A stretch of 5,162 nucleotides of DNA from Alphaproteobacteria bacterium UBA6062 (GTDB lineage: Bacteria > Pseudomonadota > Alphaproteobacteria > Sneathiellales > Sneathiellaceae): NCBI GenBank assembly GCA_002428885.1, contig DIYE01000256.1, positions 1 to 5,162 on the forward strand, given 5' to 3'. The notes below the pieces were generated by a model. That model had not been told where the DNA came from, ran no database searches, and was given only the letters and a program-made list of their open reading frames with translations. The stretch's first letter is position 1; each line of letters starts with the position of its first letter. A program made the position numbers and the translations under genes. Positions 1-5,162 of this stretch are shown here, in pieces.

Positions 1-104
1 AGCCAGACGAGTTCCGCCCCGCCATTGATCCGTTTAACAAAGAAGTTCCAACTGGCATGGCAGAAGGCTGCAGCCAGGACGAGAGATAATCCGAATAAAG
101 TCAT
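1..104 (-). CDS. EamA/DMT-family transporter, N-terminal fragment (runs off the left edge)
   Basis: The first 34 codons of a membrane protein are visible, read from ATG at 104-102 to the window edge. The fragment begins MTLFGLSLVLAAAFCHASWN and continues FFVKRINGGAELVW. A hydrophobic first helix (residues 2-15) followed by H-A-S-W-N and a K-R turn is typical of the start of EamA-domain proteins, ten-helix inner-membrane carriers of the drug/metabolite transporter superfamily that often export amino acids or other small metabolites. The start is well fixed: the codon just upstream in frame is TAA (107-105), and a weak Shine-Dalgarno-like GGGTG (115-111) lies 6 bases before the ATG. A long leader with a ykkC-like RNA element precedes it, which suggests ligand-controlled expression. 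The family call comes from recalled motif similarity over a short fragment, and the substrate is unknown. Confidence 0.72.
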   Translation of the reverse strand, partial: MTLFGLSLVLAAAFCHASWNFFVKRINGGAELVW

Positions 105-131
105 TTAAAACACCCGAGGTTCAGGAAATCA

Positions 132-151
132 GGACGCGCAAAAGCACACCC
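132..151 (-). promoter_or_regulatory. Leader hairpin between the ykkC-like element and the EamA start
   Basis: On the minus strand GGGTGTGC (151-144) can pair with GCGCGTCC (139-132) across a TTTT loop, giving eight base pairs of which three are G-U. No T-run follows, so it does not look like an intrinsic terminator. It lies between the ykkC-like element and the ribosome binding site and could belong to a translational expression platform. GGGTGT occurs again at the putative ribosome binding site (115-110), and ACACC at 187-183, at the 3' edge of the aptamer-like region, could pair with either copy. The switching role is inference. Confidence 0.35.
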
Positions 152-189
152 GCTCCATCCCCCCTAGTTTTCTAATCTTTAAGGTGTCT

Positions 190-250
190 GCCCTGGTGGG
201 CTCATAACGGCGCTCGGTCCAGGCTTGTAAAACAACGGAACCCTAGCCGC
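190..250 (-). promoter_or_regulatory. ykkC-superfamily-like riboswitch element, 5' half well formed
   Basis: Read on the minus strand, CTAGGGTTCCG (246-236) matches the 5' signature of ykkC RNAs exactly. It is followed by a small hairpin TTGT-TTT-ACAA (235-225) and then CCTGGACCGAGCG (223-211), which matches the second signature CUGGUCCGAGAG except for U to A and A to C. A closing stem pairs GCGGC (250-246) with GCCGT (211-207), four Watson-Crick pairs plus one G-U. This order of stem, GGGTTCCG, hairpin, CCGAG and stem is the P1 domain of guanidine-I, ppGpp and PRPP riboswitches. The usual 3' segment (GGGAUAAAAGCCC followed by GGGAGA) is not present. In its place is a hairpin GCCC-ACCA-GGGC (201-190) preceded by TTATGA and followed by AGAC, which resembles that segment only loosely. 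The element lies about 85 bases before the EamA start and in its sense direction. Membership of the superfamily is likely. The subclass and ligand are open. Confidence 0.66.
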
Positions 251-268
251 ACATGGATAGGTTCGGTA

Positions 269-296
269 AAGCTAACAGGTTGTATTGGAATGTAAA
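269..296 (-). promoter_or_regulatory. Candidate sigma70-type promoter for the EamA leader
   Basis: On the minus strand TTTACA (296-291) differs from the -35 consensus TTGACA at one base. Sixteen bases further is TAGCTT (274-269), a weak -10 box that keeps T, A and the final T. Transcription would begin near 263-261, about a dozen bases before the closing stem of the ykkC-like element, where a riboswitch transcript would be expected to start. The -10 match is poor and position is the main support. Confidence 0.3.
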
Positions 297-403
297 GGCG
301 GAACAGAATATCGGCAGGCAATGATGAAGGTCGGTATTATCTCAAGAGAGTCCCTTATCCGTTTTTTTATTGTCTCGTTGATCGTTTCAAAATTTGCCTG
401 TTC

Positions 404-576
404 TCATGACTCACTACTCTTTTCAGTCATGCTTTTTAACGGCTTGAAGAAAATGCCAGGTTCAATGCCAAACCGATCCAGTTGGATTTCCTCAACTTCG
501 ATTGAAGTCCAGCTGACGGATTGCAGATCATCCCGGGTGACAGTATCAGAGGGTGTTGCAAACCATCGCGTTTCAT
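404..576 (-). pseudogene. Possible small gene interrupted by a one-base frame break
   Basis: A very strong ribosome binding site GGGGAGGAG (588-580) stands three bases before ATG AAA CGC (576-568). The frame that starts there ends after 46 codons at TAA 438-436 and looks little like a protein. The neighbouring minus-strand frame reads on to TGA at 406-404 and does look like one: after WFATPSDTVTRDD it has LQSVSWTSIEVEEIQL, then DRFGIEPGIFFKPL and an acidic-polar tail. That frame has no ATG, GTG or TTG between the TAA at 648-646 and this stretch. Adding one base after the third codon would join the strong start to the protein-like frame as a protein of about 57 residues. It lies 62 bases after the solute-binding protein stop and could be the last gene of that transcript. 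No family is recognised. A decayed gene, a sequencing error and chance remain possible. Confidence 0.3.
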
Positions 577-638
577 TTTCTCCTCCCCTTGAGAATGTGG
601 CACGCGATGGAGGCAGTCTAGAAGATGATGTGCCTAAA

Positions 639-1430
639 TCAATTTAAACTAAGATACCGGGATCGAATGGTTTGATATTCCCCTGTCAGTCGGATCATTC
701 GCAATCCTTTGTTGAATGCTTTTAACGCCATCGCGTTCCCTTCAATTTGGCGAGAAAAACAGAGATACTGGGGCTGGCTGGATAATTCAGAATAGTCGAG
801 CGGTTCAGTCTTTCCGAGCAGAGCCATATTATACAGGATAATGTCTTTATAGGCGTAGATACTGTTAATTCGGTCTGACAATAGCATTTTGATCAACTGC
901 TTTTCGTCCAAAACACCTGTATTGGGAATGTTTCTGGCTTCCAGTTCTCTTTGGAGTGCGTAGCCCCGAATGGTTGCGACGGACAGTCCGTCGAGATCTT
1001 CCAGTATGGAAATCGGCCGATTATCCTTTGATGATTTGCGAAAGACCCCCTGACTGACATGCCCCAACATATCTGAGAACAGGAAGATTTCTTCACGGTC
1101 CGGGCGATAGCTGCAGCCGCATAATGCGTGAGCTTTTCCATCTTTGACGAGTTGATAAGCTCTTTTCCAGGGATAAAAACTGAATTTTGTTTTTTTCCCG
1201 GTTGCAGCAAAGGCGGCTGAAATTAAATCAATACTGATTCCCCGGCGTTTATTATTTTCAACAAGGTAAGGAGGGAAGTGAGAGCAGGCAAAATTCAACG
1301 TGGTTTTTTGATTTGCTTGGGCGGGAGAGGAAAGGAACAGAAAGAAGGCGCATAAAAAAAGCGCCAATATAACACCCGCGATACCTGTTCCCCTGTTCAA
1401 TTCGTGGGTCATACAGCTAAAATTCAACAT
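639..1430 (-). CDS. Periplasmic solute-binding protein, SBP_bac_3 type (transporter substrate-binding domain)
   Basis: This 263-residue protein has a signal peptide with a hydrophobic core at about residues 17-33 and an Ala-x-Ala cleavage site, SSPAQA before NQKT (after residue 39). The mature part follows the family-3 binding-protein pattern: FPPYLVENN, then RGISIDLI and AAFAATGKK (lobe 1, residues 52-80), FYPWKRAYQLVKDGKA (85-100), a YRPDRE segment ending in FSD (108-120), and later RGYALQ (155-160) in lobe 2. Such proteins deliver amino acids or related solutes to ABC permeases or act as sensors. No permease or ATPase lies in the window, so the partner is unknown. Four cysteines are expected in the mature protein (49, 104, 106, 224), more than usual, and could form disulphides. 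No ribosome binding site is visible at the chosen ATG or at Met7 (position 1412), which would give a more ordinary signal peptide. The upstream 90 bases are AT-rich and may hold its own promoter. Confidence 0.82.
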   Translation of the reverse strand: MLNFSCMTHELNRGTGIAGVILALFLCAFFLFLSSPAQANQKTTLNFACSHFPPYLVENNKRRGISIDLISAAFAATGKKTKFSFYPWKRAYQLVKDGKAHALCGCSYRPDREEIFLFSDMLGHVSQGVFRKSSKDNRPISILEDLDGLSVATIRGYALQRELEARNIPNTGVLDEKQLIKMLLSDRINSIYAYKDIILYNMALLGKTEPLDYSELSSQPQYLCFSRQIEGNAMALKAFNKGLRMIRLTGEYQTIRSRYLSLN

Positions 1431-1520
1431 TTTTATTACAAACGATACTTTAAAAAATAGAACAGAAAATTCGAAAAGAAATAGGGAGTATGTAAAAAAA
1501 ATGAACTTAAATAAAGAGAA

Positions 1521-2264
1521 CTATTCGACAACGCTAATAATATAATTATCCTCTGCAATCCGAACATCGGGAAGCTTTCGGGTTTGTTCAAAAAAATTGA
1601 AAGCAGGACGAAGTTCCTGCCAGAAAGAAATCCATTTAGAAGAAGCGTATTTCTTCATATTTGCGGGCGTCATCCGAAATGGATAAGCGTGAACAGGAAT
1701 ACTTCTTTGCCCCTTCTTATAGGCTGCCGTCATCAATGCCCAGATTTCCTCAATCGGTTCATTTCGGTCAGATCCTATGGGAATGAAGCGTTTAGCCATT
1801 GCATAGCATCCTGAAGAAACACAGTCCCCGTGAACCATCAGGAAACTGCCATTTCTGCCTTTGGCCTTGTCATACCTGTTCGGAAAACCAAGATTGAAAG
1901 ATAGATGATAACTGCTGTTGGGATTTAGGTCCCGAGCCTTTACAGTATAAAATCCTTCTGGTGCCTGCCCGTCACCTTCCTTCAGTTTCGGACCCAAATC
2001 TCCGGAATATCGGCAGATGGCGTAACTGCGAAAGTGCCTGTAAGTATCATTTTTACGCACCCACATTTCAAGCACGGCTTCTTCTTTAAAAATACGAATA
2101 AAAACCGGGCTCCCCCAGGCGATACCGCCTATCAGAAAATCTTCTTTTAATTGCTCCCCGACACGTTCGATAGCCTGTATCGACCGTTTGCTGGACGGAA
2201 TATCTGTTGCCTGCGCTGTTGTCGCGATGAAATACAGCAAGGCGATAAATGCAAAGCGAACCAT
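1521..2264 (-). CDS. YafK/DpaA-type L,D-transpeptidase-fold protein, secreted
   Basis: The chosen ATG (2264) lies behind GGGGGAG and opens directly into a signal peptide, MVRFAFIALLYFIATTAQA, giving 247 residues. The longest frame begins 12 codons earlier and would put a non-signal extension in front, so it was rejected. The catalytic signature is HGDCVSSGCYAM (residues 145-156), with His145 and nucleophile Cys153, matching the YkuD-fold branch that contains E. coli YafK/DpaA (LdtF) rather than the classic SHGChN form. EGFYTVKARDLNPNSS (103-118) is the typical preceding strand and loop. Characterised YafK/DpaA cleaves the bond between peptidoglycan diaminopimelate and Braun lipoprotein, while relatives are L,D-transpeptidases, so the exact reaction here is open. 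It acts in the periplasm on the cell wall. The gene starts 51 bases after the Gate protein stop, with no terminator between, and is probably co-transcribed with it. Confidence 0.83.
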   Translation of the reverse strand: MVRFAFIALLYFIATTAQATDIPSSKRSIQAIERVGEQLKEDFLIGGIAWGSPVFIRIFKEEAVLEMWVRKNDTYRHFRSYAICRYSGDLGPKLKEGDGQAPEGFYTVKARDLNPNSSYHLSFNLGFPNRYDKAKGRNGSFLMVHGDCVSSGCYAMAKRFIPIGSDRNEPIEEIWALMTAAYKKGQRSIPVHAYPFRMTPANMKKYASSKWISFWQELRPAFNFFEQTRKLPDVRIAEDNYIISVVE

Positions 2265-2267
2265 TTT

Positions 2268-2274
2268 CTCCCCC
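2268..2274 (-). promoter_or_regulatory. Ribosome binding site that decides the YafK-like start
   Basis: GGGGGAG on the minus strand stands three bases before the ATG at 2264-2262. The upstream in-frame ATG codons at 2300 and 2291 lack such a site, and only the inner start leaves a clean signal peptide. The same arrangement, GGAG-AAA-ATG, appears at the small ORF at 576. Confidence 0.6.
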
Positions 2275-2315
2275 AAATGGGCGAGAAACATCCAAAACAC
2301 AAAGCATGGCAGGAA

Positions 2316-3299
2316 TTAGACGGCTTTCGGGTCTTTTTTTGCTGAAAATAAGAATTTGTTGAAGGTGTCATCCGAAAGACGCAAAACCACATAACTGACT
2401 GGTAGAATGAGGATGATGGAAAGAACGATCCTGCCAATCAAGATGCCGCTGAGATCACCCCCAAAGGCCAATATAATAAGCGTATCCTCAATCATACTAT
2501 GACAGTAGCCCATGAAGATCATCGATAGAAAGATACTCTTGGGTTTGAGAACACCCTTTTCCACTTCCCGCAGGATAAGCGCCCCGCCAAAAGCAAGGCC
2601 CAGAAGAATGCCGATGATGGTTAGTGGCGCAGCATTTGGGCCAACTCCTATGAGCCTGAGCGGCGGTGTCAGGACTTTTGTCATGATGCGTGTAAAACCA
2701 ATCACATCAAGAATTCTTAGCAGAGAGATGAGGAAAAGAAGGATCCAGAAAATCCAGAACAGCCCCGTGAGAGAAGAGATAATCCAACCGGTCCAACTGT
2801 CATCCGTATTGTCCGCTCCGGCCGCAATCAAAATGGTTGCCGGCTCCTGCAGAACATCCAGGCTCGAATAAATCCAGTTAAAAAGCCAGCCATAGAGGAT
2901 CATGGCGAACAATCGGGTAAAGGTGGAAAACAAAAATGACGTGCCTGTTTTGCGAACAATCGTCTGTTCCATAGGTAAGGCATGGGCAAACAGTATCATG
3001 CCGCCGATAACGGTCATATTGGCAACGGTCAGTTCTAGTTCAGGGGCTACAGCGACTAAGGCGGCACCGGCGCCGTAAAGACCAACAAGCAGGTTTGTCG
3101 CCAAAACGACGGCCAGTTCAGCCGGCAAACCGAAAAAGGACATAAAAGGTTCGCACCAGATACTGATCAGTTCGACAAGACCGAAACGGATCGCCACCTC
3201 AACGATTATCATGACCGGTACCATGATTTTCAGAAGACCCCAATAGGCAAGCAGGCTTTCCCGGAGGACATCCCGGGCCTGAGTTACGAATTTTGGCAT
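2316..3299 (-). CDS. Nucleoside-recognition (Gate) domain membrane protein
   Basis: This 327-residue polytopic protein has about eight hydrophobic segments (roughly 21-40, 62-84, 94-108, 124-145, 172-197, 222-246, 255-280, 283-305). It carries two copies of the Gate pattern found in SpmA/SpmB, YjiG/YjiH and nucleoside transporters. In copy 1, GLYGAGAALV (73-82) is followed by FAHALPMEQTIV (104-115). In copy 2, LLGLAFGGALI (232-242) is followed by YCHSMIEDTLII (265-276). Each copy thus has a Gly-rich helix and then a His with an acidic residue four or five positions later (H106/E111, H267/E271). The C-terminus is short and basic (SAKKDPK). It is expected in the inner membrane, and the family is thought to move nucleosides or other small solutes, but the substrate is unknown. 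It starts 7 bases after the esterase stop. An AGGA 11 bases before its ATG overlaps the end of that gene, which suggests translational coupling. Confidence 0.8.
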   Translation of the reverse strand: MPKFVTQARDVLRESLLAYWGLLKIMVPVMIIVEVAIRFGLVELISIWCEPFMSFFGLPAELAVVLATNLLVGLYGAGAALVAVAPELELTVANMTVIGGMILFAHALPMEQTIVRKTGTSFLFSTFTRLFAMILYGWLFNWIYSSLDVLQEPATILIAAGADNTDDSWTGWIISSLTGLFWIFWILLFLISLLRILDVIGFTRIMTKVLTPPLRLIGVGPNAAPLTIIGILLGLAFGGALILREVEKGVLKPKSIFLSMIFMGYCHSMIEDTLIILAFGGDLSGILIGRIVLSIILILPVSYVVLRLSDDTFNKFLFSAKKDPKAV

Positions 3300-3306
3300 C
3301 GACGAT

Positions 3307-4338
3307 TTATTCCTGATCTAGAACAGATTTGACGGTTGCAGCGGCTGTTTGGAGCGCTTCTTCCGCTTCGGGAAGAAGTCCGGTAAGAGACATAAACCCA
3401 TGGACCATACCTTCATGACGGATGATGCCGACAGGAACACCGGCTTCTTTCAATCTTCCAGCATACTCTTCGGCTTCATCCCGAAGAGGGTCAAATCCTG
3501 CTGTGATGATCAGAGCAGGGGGCAATCCTGTCAGGTCCTCGGTCAGGCCCGGAGACGCTCTTTCATCATTTCTGTCCTCTGCGGTATTCAGATAATGATC
3601 GCGATACCAGTTGATTTTTTCCGAGGTCAGGAAAAAGCCATCGGCGAACAGAGTATGGCTGGGAGCCGTAAAATTGGCATCGGTTGTCGGATAAATCAAG
3701 AGCTGAAACAAGGGCAGGGGCATTCCCTGTCTTTTGGCATCCTGTACGGCAACAGCGGCCAGGTTGCCGCCAGAACTGTCCCCACCAATGGCAATTTTAT
3801 TGAAATCCAGTCCTTTTTCCGCGCCATGCTCCTGCACCCATCTTAAGACAGTATATGCATCATCAACGGCTGCCGGGAATTTATGTTCCGGTGCCAGGCG
3901 ATAGTCCACCGAAAGGACAGAAAACCCGCCGTAATTAGCCAGTCTTCGAAACAGGCCATCATGGGAATGAATGGATCCTCTGACAAAGCCGCCGCCATGA
4001 AAGCCGATCAGAACCGGTGAAGGAGTAGGGGCATCGCCCGGTTTATAAAGGCGAACCGGGATTTCCCCTCCGGGCCTCGGAATGCCAAAATCCTCGACAG
4101 TTTCAACGGAGACTTCCTCGCCGGATAGGAGAGCAGCAAGATTCTCAATCTGCTCCCTGGTCTCTTCGATTGTTTCGTCTTCGATGGGGACAGACTGCTT
4201 ATCCACCAGTTTGCAGAGAAACTGCGCCTTGCTGTTCAGGATCTGGCCATCCTTCTTTATACGTCTGCCAACATATAAAAGATTGAAAAGGCCCGTGGGA
4301 ACGGATCCCAGCAGTTTGGCAAGTTTTTCCTGGTTCAT
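3307..4338 (-). CDS. Alpha/beta hydrolase, hormone-sensitive-lipase (family IV) esterase
   Basis: This complete 343-residue enzyme has every hallmark of the alpha/beta hydrolase fold-3 family. The oxyanion-hole motif HGGGF is at 114-118, followed by DYRLAPEHKFPA (145-156). The nucleophile elbow GDSSG is at 186-190 with Ser188. The catalytic Asp is D283 in FDPLRDE and the catalytic His is H313 in MVHGF. The first 80 or so residues form the usual cap. It has no signal peptide and is expected in the cytoplasm, where family members hydrolyse short- to medium-chain esters. The ATG at 4338 is preceded by GGGGG at a distance of four bases (CATC). It lies 44 bases after the dehydrogenase stop and 7 before the Gate gene, so an operon is likely. 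The natural ester cannot be told from sequence. Confidence 0.9.
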   Translation of the reverse strand: MNQEKLAKLLGSVPTGLFNLLYVGRRIKKDGQILNSKAQFLCKLVDKQSVPIEDETIEETREQIENLAALLSGEEVSVETVEDFGIPRPGGEIPVRLYKPGDAPTPSPVLIGFHGGGFVRGSIHSHDGLFRRLANYGGFSVLSVDYRLAPEHKFPAAVDDAYTVLRWVQEHGAEKGLDFNKIAIGGDSSGGNLAAVAVQDAKRQGMPLPLFQLLIYPTTDANFTAPSHTLFADGFFLTSEKINWYRDHYLNTAEDRNDERASPGLTEDLTGLPPALIITAGFDPLRDEAEEYAGRLKEAGVPVGIIRHEGMVHGFMSLTGLLPEAEEALQTAAATVKSVLDQE

Positions 4339-4382
4339 GATGCCCCCGCTTCATAATCTGATCCTGGAAACAGGACCCTAAC

Positions 4383-5162
4383 TTATTTTCTCATGACATC
4401 AATGACTTTACTGCCGGCAGAGTGTTCAAAGCCTGCATCGATCAGTTTTGTGAATTGTTTCAGGCTTTCCTGCCCCAATCCGGCGTCTACACCCATCTGC
4501 TGCGCGAATTTAACACCATAATCCGTGTCTTTATGTCGCCAGAGAGCCGAGAAAAGAACATCTTTTTCGTGATCGCCGGATACCATGGCAGGACCATTTT
4601 GAATAACCTGTCCGCTACCGGCAGCGCCTTTTTTTAGAGATTCAAGGACAACAGGTAGGTTCAGTCCTGCTTTTTCCGCAACCAGCATACCTTCGGCAAG
4701 GGCAATGATCTGAACCGATCCCATCAGATTGACAATCAGCTTGTAAGCCGTTCCGGCACCAATACCACCAAACAGAACCTGTTCTTTTGAAAGAAACCGT
4801 AAATAAGGCAGGGCTTTCTCCAGAACGGTCTGTTCTCCGCCAATGAGAAGAGTGAGTTCCCCGGCCGCTGCCGCCGTGGGAAGTCCTGTGACCGGGCAAT
4901 CCAGATAATCGAGGCCTTTTTCTGAGATGATACCGGCCAGTTCCAGAACCCAGTTATACGATAGAGTGGAACATTCGATTGCCAGGGCGCCGGTTTTCAA
5001 ATTGCCGGACAGAATGCCATTTTCACCGGTCCAGATCGTACGGGAGGCGTTATCATCTCCCACCATAACAAAGATCGCATCGGCCCCCTGAGCCGCTTCA
5101 GCAGGGCTATCTGTGAGGCTGGCGCCTTTATCTGCGAGCGGACGGGCTTTTTCTTTTGTACG
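4383..5162 (-). CDS. NAD(P)-dependent beta-hydroxyacid dehydrogenase (3-hydroxyisobutyrate dehydrogenase family), 5' end missing
   Basis: The frame is open from the stop at 4385-4383 to the right edge, giving 259 visible residues; the Met at 5066 is internal. The visible part starts RTKEKARPLADKGA, the segment after the second beta strand of the Rossmann fold, so roughly 30 N-terminal residues with the GxGxxG nucleotide motif lie outside. In visible numbering, ADAIFVMVGDD (27-37) ends the cofactor domain, DCPVTG (88-93) is the substrate-binding signature, GIGAGTAYKLIVN (133-145) carries the catalytic Lys141 and Asn145, and HKDTDYG (210-216) is the conserved C-terminal helix start. The enzyme oxidises a beta-hydroxyacid or reduces the semialdehyde (3-hydroxyisobutyrate, tartronate semialdehyde and similar). 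The signature reads GLPTAAAAG where many members have GG followed by another spacing residue, so the substrate may differ from 3-hydroxyisobutyrate. It precedes the esterase and is probably its operon partner. Confidence 0.87.
   Translation of the reverse strand, partial: RTKEKARPLADKGASLTDSPAEAAQGADAIFVMVGDDNASRTIWTGENGILSGNLKTGALAIECSTLSYNWVLELAGIISEKGLDYLDCPVTGLPTAAAAGELTLLIGGEQTVLEKALPYLRFLSKEQVLFGGIGAGTAYKLIVNLMGSVQIIALAEGMLVAEKAGLNLPVVLESLKKGAAGSGQVIQNGPAMVSGDHEKDVLFSALWRHKDTDYGVKFAQQMGVDAGLGQESLKQFTKLIDAGFEHSAGSKVIDVMRK

Larger units (their letters stand above)
105..403. other. Non-coding leader and intergenic region left of the small ORF
   Basis: This stretch holds the untranslated leader of the EamA gene with its candidate promoter, ykkC-like element and hairpin, all on the minus strand between about 296 and 105. 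From 297 to 403 only AT-rich sequence is visible. A run of seven T on the plus strand (362-368) has no stable GC-rich hairpin before it, so no terminator is called for either neighbour. A plus-strand frame at 285-647 with a TTG start was judged a chance frame. Confidence 0.5.

Noticed and set aside
211..233. Plus-strand GCTCGGTCC followed by TAAAAC, resembling part of the E. coli 6S RNA apical region
   Set aside because: The partner sequence needed for the 6S apical hairpin is missing and no long closing stem was convincing. The same bases read on the minus strand match ykkC signatures much better and in the sense of the downstream gene.
361..370. Run of seven T on the plus strand as a terminator
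   Set aside because: Only a three-pair hairpin precedes it and there is no plus-strand gene to terminate.
285..647. Plus-strand open frame of 120 codons starting with TTG
   Set aside because: It has a weak start, no good ribosome binding site and no recognisable domain, it runs antisense to the protein-like minus-strand frame at 404-576, and it enters the end of the solute-binding protein gene.
2265..2300. Upstream start (ATG at 2300) for the YafK-like gene
   Set aside because: It would place 12 extra residues before an otherwise ideal signal peptide and lacks the strong ribosome binding site found before 2264.
3349..3846. Plus-strand frame of 165 codons
   Set aside because: It lies wholly opposite the well-supported esterase gene and shows no domain.
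4362..4375. Five-pair hairpin TCCTG-GAAA-CAGGA between the dehydrogenase and esterase genes
   Set aside because: No T-run follows on the minus strand, so it is not an intrinsic terminator. It may be chance or a minor RNA-stability element.

Overview
The window reads as a stretch of an alphaproteobacterium-like (at least Gram-negative) chromosome of moderate GC. The grounds are two exported proteins with type I signal peptides, a YafK/DpaA-type envelope enzyme and the style of the ribosome binding sites (GGGGAG directly before AAAATG). No taxon below class is claimed. Every supported gene lies on the minus strand, so the biological order runs from the right end to the left. No mobile element, CRISPR array, tRNA or rRNA was seen.

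Right to left: a beta-hydroxyacid dehydrogenase whose N-terminus is cut by the window edge (5162-4383); an HSL-family alpha/beta hydrolase (4338-3307); a two-repeat nucleoside-recognition (Gate) membrane protein starting 7 bases after the hydrolase stop (3299-2316); a secreted YafK/DpaA-type L,D-transpeptidase-fold protein (2264-1521, with the start moved inward from the longest frame); and an exported solute-binding protein with no transporter genes beside it (1430-639). The short gaps suggest that at least the first three, and probably the first four, are co-transcribed. The solute-binding protein follows an AT-rich 90-base gap and may have its own promoter.

The left 640 bases are the least ordinary part. 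Positions 404-576 hold a strong ribosome binding site and an ATG that lead into a protein-like frame only if one base is restored, so this may be a broken small gene. At the extreme left, positions 104-1 encode the first 34 residues of an EamA/DMT-family transporter that is easy to miss because the edge cuts it. Its leader (about 263-105, minus strand) carries, at 250-207, both hallmark sequences of the ykkC riboswitch superfamily (guanidine-I, ppGpp, PRPP and ADP classes). They stand in the right order, are separated by a small hairpin and are enclosed by a closing stem. The usual 3' half of a ykkC aptamer is not recognisable, so the element is either a divergent variant or a decayed copy. 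It is the best candidate here for something not yet described.

Functionally, the dehydrogenase, esterase and Gate transporter could form a small uptake or catabolic unit, but no substrate can be read from the sequence. The YafK-like protein and the solute-binding protein act in the periplasm.
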